Positions 1 to 11,953 of a stretch of DNA of 64,000 bases are shown piece after piece (position 1 is the stretch's first letter; each line of letters opens with the position of its first letter). A model generated the notes under the pieces. It saw nothing but the letters and a program-made list of their open reading frames with translations. It did not search any database and was not told the origin of the DNA. A program made the translations under genes and the position numbers. This DNA is from Rhytidiadelphus loreus (lineage: Eukaryota; Streptophyta; Bryopsida; Hypnales; Hylocomiaceae): positions 40,677,001 to 40,741,000 of the forward strand of contig OX344765.1 in NCBI GenBank assembly GCA_947034895.1. Reading direction: 5' to 3'.

Positions 1-1255
1 AGTATAAGGTTGGGTTCTGCCGATACCGGGGGTCTGTTGGGCTGCGGGGAATAGCTGGGGACGGAGGTTCTAAAGGTCCTATTAGGGACCTAATCTCCTA
101 AAATGCACACACTCAAAAGTATCCATATCGGCTCATCTGCCAGGGCAACGACAAACCACACTAGACGGAAACCACAATTCCTATCAAGACAAGCGATCAT
201 CACAAGAAGTAGGAAGACAAGAAGGGGATAGCAACTACAAGTGCTCTATATGTACCCTCACCTTCTCCACAAAACCATTCACCACTACTAAGTGGAATGG
301 AAGAAGATGGAGGAATGAGAGGCACTAAGTAGGAGAAAAGGATTAGAAGGAAATCCTAAAGACCATTGAAGTCCATAGGAGAAGTCAAGCATAAGAACCC
401 AAGAAACCGTGCACATTAGGAGGTGTAAGAAGGGTTGGTAAACACCGATGCGGCATAAGAGTCTAGCGTAAGAGTCATTACTGTAGGAATAAATAGGGTG
501 GCCTCAATAGTGTGTAAAGAAAAGGAAAAGGAAGAAGGAAAGGAAAGAAGAACCTCCAAACTTAGCGGCTTGTTGGCCGACATTTATAAAGGAAAATTGG
601 CTAACTTCCAAGAGTAAGGAGGATGACTGTAGTTACGGGGCAGGAGGAGATCTAAGTCAATTCTTATGTGACCTTTAACCTAAGGTGAGATACTAACCCA
701 TCCCACTTCTTTTGTACTTTCCAAATTCGACAATTATTAGGCAAGGCCGAGAGCTAGGAAAGGTAGACCTAGATTCAGCTCCAAATTGAGAGGGTAACTT
801 TAAATTAGAGGCCTAGAGGTTTCCAGAAACTTAAAGTACGCCAAAATTGGAGTAGAATTGAGCGAGATATGGACGGATGAAGTTTAGAGGTTATAGTGGA
901 TGAAGAGTAGTCAACTTCCTCCATGGGGAACAAAATTGTAGGTATAACAAATAAAAAACATCCCAAGGCCAGAGGTCATATTAGAAACTAGTTTTGGAAT
1001 TTAGGCTAGCAATAATCAACGGATGAAGTTTAGGCACTACTAGTAGTAAACTTTATCCATCAATATCTTTTGCTACAGGGGTCAGATAGGCAAGCATTTG
1101 GTATTTCTAGAAATGGCATAGAATACCCTACCATCTCTAGGGGCTTAATTTGTAGTTTAGGTTTAATTTTCCGTTCTAATACTTTCTAACACATAATTTA
1201 ATTCACTTTGTTTAAATTTTCCACATTCTAAAATGTGAACCATTATGGTGGTTTA
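1..1255. other. No recognisable gene
   Basis: I see no long open frame or known motif on either strand. The first 950 bases are purine-rich and resemble repeat-element leader sequence, but I cannot classify them. A short hairpin lies near 1021-1058, where an AAGTTTA stretch pairs with TAAACTT across a loop containing CACTACTAGTAG. Confidence 0.4.
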
Positions 1256-1259
1256 CAGG

Positions 1260-1830
1260 TACACATTGAATTACCAAGCAATTGTGGATAATCAGAAACA
1301 TTTCCTGGATCTTTACCTTGACATGCTTGGTTCAACTAATGATTCTTGTATGCTACGTTGATTTTTCTTGTACGATTTAGCCATGCACAATAGTTTATTA
1401 CAAAATGACCATGCAGTGTAAGGTTTCTCACTATACTTGATCAGGGATTTGGAGGACCCACTACTACCTTGGTTAATGGTTCCACATCATTCTAGAGTAC
1501 GCTTGTCTTTAGCTAATAGTTTCTTCAACAAAAAGCTCCGCAAAGGTCGTTGTGTGGTGGAAAATGCTTTGGGAATTCTTAAACAAACTTTTCATGAGTT
1601 ATTGATAAAATTAGATTTGCATGTTGCCTTCCTATCTGACATGATCCTTGCATGTGCTATTCTCTACAACATCCTATTGGGTCAATCACATGAAGATGTC
1701 TAAAACTTATTGCAAGTTCTACGCACTGAAGGACTCCATGGGGAAGTACTGGATGACAATGCCGGCCAAGAGGAAGGTGCCGAAGAAATGATGGAACTTC
1801 TACCAATTGCTATGGTGGTAAGTTGTTGGT
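1260..1830 (+). pseudogene. PIF/Harbinger DDE transposase, C-terminal half, decayed
   Basis: One frame reads through the C-terminal half of a Harbinger-type DDE nuclease (DDE_Tnp_4 family), which would cut and join transposon ends in the nucleus. The segment at 1260-1352 has the YQAIVD and GSTNDS blocks that carry two catalytic aspartates. The segment at 1437-1703 has PLLPWLMVP, then GRCVVENALGILK with the catalytic glutamate, then ACAILYNILLG. The frame is broken by TGA at 1359, TAA at 1419 and TAA at 1701, and readable sequence continues to about 1830 with an acidic tail. The N-terminal third and any terminal inverted repeats were not found. It is a dead relic, but it shows that the genome has or had an autonomous Harbinger source for small elements such as the one at 19523-20238. 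Confidence 0.85.
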
Positions 1831-3390
1831 GAAAATTATTTCACTTCCTACCTAGATATTTTCCTAAACTAACCTAATGTAATTCACAAAATATTCTTTG
1901 TTTAATGGTGAAAATCTCTAGAATCCCCTCCATTTAGCTAATAAATCTTGGGGAAATCAAATCTAAGATCTTATTCCAAAGATATTTTAAAATTAACCTA
2001 ATTAACCTAGATATTTTGCAAATTAATCCTACGTTAATTCCAAATTGTCTTTCTTTAGTTCGAAGTTGGCTTCTTACGCAAGCAAAGAGATCTTGAGCAA
2101 ATTCGATCTTTGATTTTCCAAAAGATATTTGCAAAATCACCATAGATTAATCACAAATTACTATAAAAAAATCAAACTAAGGGCTGACCCTCTCTATCTT
2201 TTGAGGAACAACTCAAAATCAAAAACCAATTGTGCCATTGTGTTCAAAAAAACCCAATTAGCTCAGGGAAACCCTTGCCCCTACCTCCTCGGCCGTTTTT
2301 AAGCACAAATTTGAGTCACAATAACTCCAAACAAAAGTTAAAACTCTAACTTTTGGAGTTTGCGCTTTTTGATGAAACTGTCTATCTAGAGTGGTTTAGA
2401 ATGTTTATGGGAGTAAAAATTGACCCTTGATTCGCTCCATTCGGACACTGTCAGCTCCTAGTACGCCGATCAACCCACCGCCAAGTTGTAAATTCTTGTG
2501 AAATTTGATGTCGGTCTAAATTCTAGTACTTGGGAATGTTGGAATGTCTTCAAACTTGACAAGGCTCTTTATTAGCATACAAAACACTATCTTAATTTTT
2601 AGTGAGATTTTATCGCAACATTTGTAATTTCTAGGAATTTATGAATGCATTTTTAAGCGGTTGACTTCCCATGGAGTCATTATGGAGTTTTGTAAATCCC
2701 GAAACTTTTGGGCATTTTTTAAAAAGTGTCCATCAGCTAAGAGCAAAACCAAACCTCCAATAAGGATATTAATTTTAGCAATTCCTTAATAATTTCCACC
2801 CGGGGGAGAAATTATTCTTGATTTCGAAGGAATCTTAGATGATCAGATTTCAATTTGACCTCTTGGCATGCTTTGACCTAGAAAAGCACCTCTCTGTATG
2901 CTCCAATCACCTTTTCCTCCATCTTGGTCTGGAAACAACTTGTATTCTCAAAATTACCTACAAATAACAAACCCAACTCTTTCGAATTGAATTTTGACTT
3001 AATATGACTAGACTCTATTACTTAGTCAGTTTGTCACATGCGTACTTATAGATGTTGTACTGTATGAACAAGACACTAGGATTGACTAACTTTCATATCC
3101 TTTTTTCTCTTGGAATTATTAACTATTTGTCTAAACTTACCAAGAAGACTTACAATTAGTGAAAACATAAAGTTTTATGTGTTTCACGTTTCTAAGGAGA
3201 TTCCTCACTACTTTGATAGGGACTTCTACCAAAACTCTCAATAACTCTCTTTTTATGTGTTTTTGTATAAAACTAATCTAAAAACTAACTAAAAATTGCA
3301 AAAAATAAATCCAGAGTTCCAAGTGCTAACTTGAGGGCTCACATGCTATAAATCTCAAATGGATTTTTGAAGATGAAAGTTAACTTGATT
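1831..3390. other. AT-rich sequence without recognisable gene
   Basis: No convincing coding potential on either strand. The 2220-2560 part is less AT-rich than its surroundings and could be an LTR or leader fragment, but I found no paired copy or diagnostic ends in the window. Confidence 0.3.
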
Positions 3391-3394
3391 TCCC

Positions 3395-3600
3395 AACTTT
3401 TCTTTGTCAAAATTTTCTTGAAAAAAGTTATTATACTATGCCAAAATGAGGTCTAAAGTTCTACATTGAACACAATTTTTGTGTTTTGACAATGAGTGGT
3501 CAAGCTCTCATCTTCAAATTGTCCCATACCGTTTGAAGATTCATAATGGAAAATGGATTTCATTATAAAAATGACCTCTCCACCTATTATTTAGTGACTG
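3395..3600. repeat. AT-rich dispersed repeat, copy 1
   Basis: This stretch is recognisably the same as 49980-50160 in the same orientation. Shared blocks include AAGTTCTAC, TTTTGACAATGA, CAAGCTCTCATCTTCAAATT and CCCATA, with small indels. It belongs to the AT-rich, transposon-like fill of the window. Confidence 0.7.
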
Positions 3601-3804
3601 AGCATTTGTTGACAACAAATTGAACTAACATCACTTTCAAGATTTGGAACTTCTTTACAATTAATCTTCATTGCACTTGGCAAGGTGATTTATTAATTTT
3701 CAAAACCATTTAGATTTTGAAATTTTCATTATTTTTTGCTGAGGGTGACCTCTAGCCATAGTGTATGGTCCCTCAGGATAGCAGAAGAAGTATGAGCCAT
3801 ATAT

Positions 3805-4175
3805 GAACTGCCCATTACCATACAGATTTGCTATCTAGGTATTTTGAAGAAGTTATTTTTGAGCTCCCACATTTTTCAGAGATTGAAAAGTTTGAGAGAA
3901 GTCATTTGCAAAAAGAATAAAGACATTGTGACAAGAATTGAATTTTCTGTGATTTTTCAAAGGTGAAATGTTAAAGCATGAGTAGACCCTTGTTGAAGTA
4001 TGGGCAAACCCTTGTTAAAGCATGGGTTGACGTGTCCACTTTTCAAGTGCATTGCCATTATGATTATAGGTTGGTAAGATCATGGTAATAGGTGGATCAA
4101 TGACGCAAATGGGATAATCCCCTAGGTGTCGGAATTGGGTGGATGGCGGTAATGGTTAGTTCTACCTTAGTTAAA
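3805..4175 (+). repeat. Dispersed repeat, inverted partner of 61245-61605
   Basis: The reverse complement of 61245-61605 aligns along this whole stretch. Landmarks in order are ACTGCCCATT, GATTTGCTATCTAGGTA, AAAGTTTGAGAGAAGTCA, GAAATGTTAAA, AAGTGCATTGCCAT and AATTGGGTGGATGG. No protein is evident. It is a dispersed element in opposite orientations about 57 kb apart. Confidence 0.8.
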
Positions 4176-4258
4176 AAACTATGATAGCAGTTCTAAACCT
4201 AAGCTTAGTAAAAAATGATTATTTCTTTCTTATGAAAAAGTTTTATTGTTTAACACAT

Positions 4259-4274
4259 GGCGTTTGCAAACGCC
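4259..4274. repeat. Perfect 16-bp palindrome
   Basis: GGCGTTTGCAAACGCC is its own reverse complement. It sits just outside the TTAA element that starts at 4451. No function is evident. Confidence 0.8.
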
Positions 4275-4450
4275 AAGTGGGAATGGGCCTTTAGTGAACT
4301 TCGTGTCTATTTTACAACCAACAAGAGAATCATTTATAGTTAACACCTATGACTTAACTCAATTTTTTTGCATTTCTTTTGGGTACAATTATTTTGGTTT
4401 GGGGATCATCATATATATCCAGAATTGTTTGTTTCTTCCTTATTCCTTAA

Positions 4451-5364
4451 CCCCTAAAGGACCAAGGCCTCTTTTCTATCAAAAACACTCAAAATTGCCA
4501 TTTCTATAGCAAAAAGTAAAAAAATTTGAATTTGTTTTTTTGCACATCTAACCGTAGGATTGCGCCTAAGTAGTATGAGAATGTGTGGAAAAAAATTCAG
4601 AAATTTTGACTACACAAATTGCAAGATATCTGCGTTTAAAGTGAAAAAAACAAGTTTTTAACACATTGCGGGACTAGATTATTCAACTTGGAACCTTCTT
4701 AAATTAAATTTTTTGCACTACAAAATTTTGAGCTTTAAATCTTTATGTAGGGAATCGAGTTAAGAGGCTAGGGAAAAAAGAAAAATTCAAAAAAACTTAA
4801 TTTTTATTCCTTAAAAAATTATTAAGTAGAAGTACGTATGAGATAGAAGGAAAATCTAAATTATAAATATCTCTAAAATGGATTTAAAACACACTAATCC
4901 TAATGTTGAGATTTTTTTAAGAAGCAAACTAAACCATATATGGAACTTTTTTTTCTTAAATTGTAAAAATTGCATTCATAAATGAATCCTACAAGTTATT
5001 TTTTCAAGAAGATGTTCTAATTGCCCAAAAAAGAAGATTGTCCATAACTTTCTCACAACCAATCCAAATGGAATGAATCAAAGATTTCTATGTAGATAAA
5101 AATATAATCTATAAGAAAAAAAAATTCCAAAAAAAATTCCAAATCTTCAAAAAAAAATTTGTTGCCCCTTCTCCCTTGTTTTTAGCTTATTTGGGCATAA
5201 CTTTTGTTCCCACGCACCAATTGAAAAAAAAATTATATTCCCATGAAGCTAATCATTTTTTCTATATTAAAATTTTGTTTTCTAAAATCATGACAAAACT
5301 TCAGCCTATAGGTATTTGCCCAAAATCCCATTTATCCCTTGAAGGGACAATGGTCCTTTAGGGG
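4451..5364. mobile_element. Non-autonomous DNA transposon with TTAA target duplication (piggyBac-like)
   Basis: The element starts CCCCTAAAGGACCA at 4451 and ends with the exact reverse complement TGGTCCTTTAGGGG at 5364, a perfect 14-bp terminal inverted repeat. TTAA lies directly outside both ends (4447-4450 and 5365-5368). A TTAA duplication with C-rich termini is the hallmark of piggyBac-type elements. The 914-bp interior is AT-rich and has no transposase, so it would need a helper element. Related sequence occurs near 32690-33500, 50550, 52100-52810 and 60200-60975, some with one matching end (TCCTTTAGGGGTTA near 60957). Confidence 0.8.
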
Positions 5365-5368
5365 TTAA

Positions 5369-6065
5369 AAGACCTGTAAGTAATTGAAGATTGTTCAAAA
5401 TTTAACACAACAAAGGCTCACCATTGTTATAATGTCAAGTCTAGTGTTCTAAGCAAATCTATCACAGTTTAATTGAGTACACTGAATTGTCCTATTAGTG
5501 TGAGTTATGAAATGAATTTACATATGTAATATAACTTTTTACAAAGGAGGAATGTTTTTATTGATGATATTTGTGATGATTCTTTAACACTAGTACACAT
5601 ACAATTGTTTAAAATATCCCTCTGGCTTGTAAAAAGTTTAACCATATATAAGTTCATTTTGCAACACACACTAGTAAGACAAATTAGTGGTCAAAAGAGT
5701 GTTATTAATAATCCACAATCCTTTTTCTTCTTTCTAAACCTTTAGATCAATCAAAAGTAGAGCAATGAACATTTGACAAAGCTTTTTGTAGGTGCACTCT
5801 ACACAAATGCTCTAGCTTCTAGGGTCTATGGGGCTTGGGATTGGCCATCGAAATTAGCAAGCCTATTCAACTTCAATGCATAGGATAATCATATGCTCTA
5901 GATAGTCACACAGAAGCACACTTGCAATTGCAAATCCAAAACATTTGTGATTAGGTCTTAAAACTTTATGCCATGTCCCATTATGCTCTTGGGCCTCCTT
6001 TCTCTTGAGCATTATATAGTCCATTATATTTCATTTTGTCTACATGATAAAAATCAATCTATACC
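5369..6065. other. No recognisable gene
   Basis: AT-rich DNA without a credible open frame or repeat ends. I see nothing to annotate. Confidence 0.3.
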
Positions 6066-6117
6066 TTGTTAAAAAGCTAAGAGAAAAGTAACATGAATAA
6101 AAGATAAGAATGAATAT
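6066..6117 (-). repeat. Copia LTR end fragment
   Basis: About 52 bases from TGTTAAAAAGC to AATATATTA match the start of the copia LTR at 22147 with only a few differences, in the same orientation. The match stops abruptly at 6117, where the plant-transposon-protein relic begins. No PBS or second LTR is attached. Confidence 0.75.
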
Positions 6118-6474
6118 ATTAACTGGATCTGCTCCGAATACACTAAACTTCTCCTCTTCAGTCAATGTAATGTTTAGTGCTAATCGTTTTCCTCTTGGAG
6201 TCAAATGTAGGGCCTTTGCTATCAAGTCTGGAGTAAAGCTCACTTTTCTCCCTTGAATAAAAACCTCCTTCATCTTGCCATAATCACTAATTGTGATGAA
6301 ATCTCTAATCAAATTTAGATTAGGCTTGGGCAGTTTAAGGTTGAAATAATCCCATATAAGTTACCACCTCTTCTGGAGCAATCCTTTTCTTTCAACTGAA
6401 AATTGGGATAATATGTTCTTTGGAAATGGAATTGGTGGTGATGGTACAATAGTCAACTGTTTTTCCTTTCCCAT
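6118..6474 (-). pseudogene. Putative plant-transposon-protein domain relic (Athila/gypsy-associated)
   Basis: From an ATG at 6472-6474 the minus strand reads a basic leader, then WDYFNLKLPKP, then KEVFIQGRKVSFTPDLIAKA and LHLTPRG. This pattern resembles the plant transposon protein domain found in extra ORFs of Athila-like gypsy elements. Its molecular function is not established. One in-frame TAA at 6361-6363 breaks it and it is cut off at the copia LTR fragment. It may be an extra ORF of the neighbouring gypsy family moved by recombination. The domain match is from memory of the family pattern. Confidence 0.55.
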
Positions 6475-6479
6475 GCTGA

Positions 6480-7796
6480 TTTATCTTTAGTGAATCTGCA
6501 ATGATCGATATGCATCTAGACTTAATCATGATGTATGTATGGAAACAATTTAAGTAACTAACTCTTATAATATTGAATTTGTATAATTGGTTACTTTAAA
6601 TAGAAGATAAGGTTCTAATTGTTTTTTTATTATGAGACTTGACCTATATTGATTTCTTTGAGTCAATTTGATCAAGGTTTTGACACGTGACTATGATGAT
6701 CAAAAGTGTGATGCCTAGTTATTCTTTTCATTGTTGACCTATTGGAAAATATGTTTTGCAGACATTATGACTTTTTATTACAAAATAAGACATTTGGCCA
6801 GACTCAGACAATGAAACTTATATTTTATAGTTTTCATAATTTGGTTCCGCCCAAACTACTAGCTTTCTTATTTTTCCTTTATGCTTCAATTTCCTTAACT
6901 AGGAATGTATTAGCAACATTCTTTCTTATAATTATGCTCATTTTCTCTCAATGTGTTCTGTTCATTTAATCTCTCATTCAGTCAATTCATCTCATTGCTT
7001 CCAAAGAACACTCTTAAACTCTATTTTTTTTCTCTCTCAACACTCTCAACAATATTTCACTTTCATATTCATTTTTTTAAGAGAATAGAAAAATACTCAG
7101 TTTTATCATGTCCTCTCGTTATCTTTTCTTCACAAGATGTTTGGACAGACAAATTTTTGAATGACATCTTTTTCTTTTAAAATTGGTGTATGAACAATTA
7201 TATCTTTGTTGGTTATCATTTATACAAAAATCACTCTTTTATTTTATCATGTTCTTACAAGCTGAGATGAATACATTCTTAAACTAGAGTTAGTGCTAAT
7301 TTGTCTTTTCTTTTCTCTCCGTAAATAGATTTGAGACAATTGGCTGAAAGAAGCAAAGTTGTAGACTTTTATTTGCAAATCTCTCAAAGTTTATCATGTT
7401 CTTTCTTATTTTTCTTTAAACTCACTTTGAATTTTAGTTATGTCTTCTTATTGATTTAAACTTTCCAAATGACATACTAACAATTATTAGACAATAGTTT
7501 AAAGTACAAGGGTAGTATAAACATTCTACACAAGTCTAATACTATAGAGATGAGTATAGAGATAAAGCTATATCTGAATGCTCTAGATGACTAGAACTAC
7601 GTGTCGTCTTTGCAATCAATATGCTTACTCTTCAAATCAGTACTATTTCATGCAATGAGAAATGGAATAGCCCTGATGAATGCAAGATAGTTTATTGACA
7701 AGTCGGTGACACCAAGAATTTTTTTAGTACAAAACAATGATTGGATTTGACACTTCTGACTTTGACTTTTGACCTATAAATGCAAATATGCAATTG
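6480..7796. other. AT-rich stretch where a gypsy 3' LTR would be expected
   Basis: Long pyrimidine-rich and AT-rich runs, with no open frame I would defend. A 3' LTR for the gypsy element at 7841-15803 should lie here, but I could not match this stretch to the sequence above the PBS. It is therefore either very diverged, replaced or deleted. Confidence 0.3.
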
Positions 7797-7820
7797 TTAT
7801 TATTATTATTATTATTATTT
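7797..7820. repeat. (TTA)n microsatellite
   Basis: About eight TTA units directly beyond the polypurine tract of the gypsy element. Slippage here may have helped erase the expected LTR border. Confidence 0.9.
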
Positions 7821-7870
7821 TTTAAATCATATGTTTATAAACCTACCCCCCATTGAGACATAACTTGCCC

Positions 7871-9016
7871 TCAAGTTATGTAGGGTTGTAGTCTATATCC
7901 ATTATAACGGGTTGGATGGATTGTTCCTTCAAAATCTTGTAATTCCATTGATCCATTGGGATAAGAGTTAAGGACTTTGTAAGGACCAAACCATCTCATT
8001 TTAAACTTTCCTGGAAATTTTTGAAAACGGCTATCATATAACAGTACCAAATCATTTGGTTGCAATATTTTAGGTTTTAATTTGCTATCATAATAACTCT
8101 TTCTTCGGTTTTGCATTGCTACTGTATTGAGGTACGATTGCCTTCTAGTCTCATCCAATTTTTCTAACATATAGTATCTTTCCCATAGGAACTCTTTATC
8201 TCCCAATCTATGTTCAATTGCAATCCTTAATGATTGGACTTCCAAATTAATAGGTAAAATTGCCTCTTGGCCATAGACTAATTGAAAAGGGGTACTTTTG
8301 GTGGTAACTTTGTAGGCTGTTCTGTAAGCCCACAAAGCATCAAACACTCTAGCATCCCAGTCTGTGTTTGAACCTTGAACTGTTTTAGTAATTATTTTGC
8401 ATAGAATTCCAATAGTCTTTTTTGTTTGTCCATTTGCTCTAGGATGATAGGGACTAGTCTTCCTATGTTTAATGAAATATTTCTCAGTCAATTTGAAAAT
8501 AGTATCATTGATGAAATGGGTTCTTCTATCACTAACTAATTCCTTTGGACATCCAAATCTTGTGATAATGTTTTCATATAAGAATTTAGCCACCGTATTG
8601 GCATCATCATTTCTAGTGGCTATAGCTTTAGCCCATTTGGTTACATAATCTATGGCTACTAAGATGTATCTCTTTCTCCCATCTCGGCTTAGTGGATTGA
8701 TTGGTCCCACAAAATCTATGCCCCGTTTCTCAAAAGGAATTTGTGCTAAAATTGGTGTTAGAGGCATAGAAGCTGTTGGAGAAGGTTTTCCTACTCTTTG
8801 ACATGGGTCACACTTTTTAGCAAATGCTACAACATCACTAAACATTGTGGGCCACCAATTTCCCGATTGTAAAGCTTTGTGGCCCGTTACTAAGCCCGCA
8901 AAATGTCCACCACAAACATTGCTATGACATCCTTGAAGGATGATAGGAACCTCACTAGGATTAATCACATCTTCACAAAATCTCATCTTTACCCTTTTTA
9001 TAGAGTGTTCCGGCAA
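7871..9016 (-). pseudogene. Ty3/gypsy integrase
   Basis: This open frame holds the integrase part of pol, which would insert retrotransposon cDNA in the nucleus. An HHCC-type zinc finger region (CHSNVCGGHFAG to KKCDPCQR) comes first, then the rve core with IDFVGP (first Asp) and VSDRRTHF (second Asp). The block that normally reads ANGQxE instead reads ANGQTKK, so the catalytic glutamate is a lysine. A single G-to-A change would explain this. The C-terminus ends in the usual MRWFGPYKV module without a chromodomain. Around 8973-9016 the frame shifts relative to the upstream pol segment, with a TGA at the join. The enzyme is almost certainly inactive. Confidence 0.9.
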
Positions 9017-11696
9017 TTAGGGTGTAAGGACCAGTTTTGTAGACTAACATCTTATTTTGTTTTTCTGTGTATTCAAGGGGGAATTGTCCTGTAGAAAGGT
9101 AGTGGATTATATCTGCGTATTCTGTAGGAATTATATCTACTTGGAATAGATCAGCATCCAGAAAGTTGTCATTGATAGGCTTACTTACTTCTTGATTTAT
9201 TCTAGAAAGATGGTCAGCATTAGCATGACTCTTTCCAGGTCTAACTTGGATTGTAAAGTTGAATTTTTGGAGTAATAATATCCATCTAGCAATTCTTCCA
9301 CTTAATTGGGGTTTATTGATCATATACTTTAAAGCATCATGATTGACATGAAAGTTAAACTTATAGCCTAATAAGTAATGTCTAAACTTTTGAACAGAAA
9401 ATATCATTCCCAATGCTTCTCTTTTTGTGACGGTATAATTCTTTTCTGCAGCCGCTAATTGCCGACTTGCAAAATAGATTGGTTTGTCATGGCCTTTTCC
9501 ATCTTTTTGACTTAACACACTCCCTATTGCAACATTGGATGCATCTACATAAACTTCAAAATCTTTTTCCCAATCAGGGGGAATTAAGACTAGTATAGTT
9601 GTCAGTTTATGTTTTAATATTTCAAAGGCCTTTGTACAGGTGTTTGTCCAAATATGGGCAGTATCAGACTTTTTAGTTAGTTCAGTTAAAGGAATGGCAA
9701 TGTTGGCATATTTGTATTTGTATCTTCGATAATATCCAAGATGGCCCAAAAATGCTCTAACTTTTGTAACACTATTGGGTTGAGGTAATTGGACTATTAT
9801 TTCAACTTTATCAGGGTCTGTGGCAATGCCTTGGCTAGAGACTATGTGCCCAACCAATTTGCCAAGTAGAACAATAAATTGAGACTTAGCAGCATTTATG
9901 GAGATTCCATATTTTTTGCACTGAACAAAACATTTTTTCAAACATTTTGCATGTTTTTCTTTTGTACTATAGACACAAAAGTCGTCTAAGAATATTTCTA
10001 TGAATTTTCGCAAGTACATTTGAAAAGCTATTGTCATTAATCTTTGAAAAGTGGCAGGGGCATTACAAAGACCAAACGGCATTTTGTTATGTGCAAAGAT
10101 TCCCCAATCAGTGGTGAATGTTGTTAATAGTTGATACATTTGTGCAATTTGAATTTGGTTGTATCCTGAAAATCCATCCATGAATGAATAACATTCATGT
10201 TCCGCCACACTATCTAGAAGTGTGTCTGTAAAGGGTAAAGGAAAGTGATCCTTTTTTGTTACACTATTCAATTTGCGATAATCTTGACATATTCTTATTT
10301 TTTCATTCTTTTTAGGAACAATCACAATTGGTGATACCCACTCACTATGTGGTACTTCAAAGATAAACCCACAAGCCAAAAGCTTGTCAATTTCCTCTTT
10401 TACCATTAAGGAATATTTAGGATTCATTCTATATTGCCTTTGCCTTACCGGTTTGGCATCACGTTCTAATTCAATTCTATGTTCACAAATTTCTGAAGGT
10501 ACACCTTTGAGATCAGCATAACTCCATGCAAAAAGACTCTTATGTCTTTTAAAGAATCCGTACCAATATTTTAATTCAACTTTGGTCATTTTTGAATAAA
10601 CCTTAATAATTTTTGGAACTTTATCGGTTCCTAAGTTCATGTCCTGCAAAGGGGTTCTTAAAGATTCCCTAAAGACTTTTCTTTGCATAGGTGTAGTATC
10701 ACTATTTGCAAACATATCTTCTATCTCTTGGTTGTTAGATGGTAATTCTAGTTCCAATTCTGAATTTTTTTCAACACTTACATTTAGAACTTCAGAGTTT
10801 TCCCATGCTAGTATAGCATCGTCTGAATCATCAATGTTTGCCAAAGGGATGAAATATTCCCCTAGACCGATACTTTTATAAGGTAATTCTTTGGCAACCT
10901 TTTGGGTTTGTTCTTCTTCATTAGATTCACTATCATTTTCAGATGGGTTTTCTGATGTAACACTAGTTCCATCTTCTTGGGTTTCCCCATAATAGGTTGT
11001 AGGATAAAGAGGTAATACTATTTTATTTTTTCCTTTTCCAATGGTTAGGGTTCCTTTCCCCCAATCATCCTTAGCTTTTGTAGAATACAACCACGATCTT
11101 CCCAACAAGATTGGATAGGAAGAGATAGATTCAGTTAGCTTGAAAACTATGTAATCAACTTTATAATCTATCCCACCAATGGTTGTTACAATTTGAGTTA
11201 GCATTCCCAAAGGTTTAACATGACTTTGATCAGCCATTCTAAGAATGATAGGAGTTGCGGTCATAGTTGTCAATCCCAATTCTTCTATAGTTTCAAAATT
11301 CATGAGATTGACACTAGAACCACTATCAATTTGAACTCCATGAATTAAGGATCCATCTATTAGCACATCCACTGTAGGAACACTAGGGTCTATAGAAATT
11401 TCATGGATTTCTAAAGGTTTGGCTCTTTTTCTAACCAATGAAGTGCTTAAATCACTTCTACACTTTGGCAATATAGCCAATAGTTGTTTCATGGTTATTT
11501 GGGGTTGAATGTTGTTAAGATTTGCCAAAACATCATAAGGCTCCATACCAATTGCCAGTTTCATAGTTTGTGGAACTTTACGTTTTGGAAGATCTTGAAC
11601 ATTTGATCTTGTGTTTACTCTTTTGGCAAGAATTTGATAGAAACTAGGTAGTGTATTTGGTATAGTTGGTGGCAAGATACTCGAAGGATTTATCAC
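8973..11696 (-). pseudogene. Ty3/gypsy protease, reverse transcriptase and RNase H
   Basis: This 907-codon frame covers most of pol. The aspartic protease has VQIDSGSSVNLM near residue 120. The reverse transcriptase has YSFMDGFSGYNQ and the catalytic block EIFLDDFCVYS, with PFGLCNAPATFQ between them. RNase H follows with VYVDASNVAIGS, then the start of the integrase zinc finger region (TLIAGTLYKKGKD). The protein would copy element RNA into DNA in cytoplasmic particles. This long segment is intact and keeps its catalytic aspartates, but it is cut from integrase by a stop and frameshift near 8975 and from gag by stops above 11700. It evidently decayed less than gag. Confidence 0.93.
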
Positions 11697-11953
11697 TTTT
11701 TGTGAAATAGGTGTTTGGCTAAGTGATTTTTTTAAAGCCTTCTCTTGCCTTTCTTTCTAAGTTATCTCTTTATTAGGATCTTCTAAGTTTGGAGTTGATT
11801 CTGTTGTTTATGGTATTTTAAGTTGAGATTGTGGTTTTGATGTTAGAATTTCTTCTCTAAATTCTATATCATCTTTAGGTTCATCATTTGTCAAATTCTG
11901 ATTAAATTTTGTTGCTCTAGTTGTCACAAAGACATTCTCTAGATTTGAATAAT

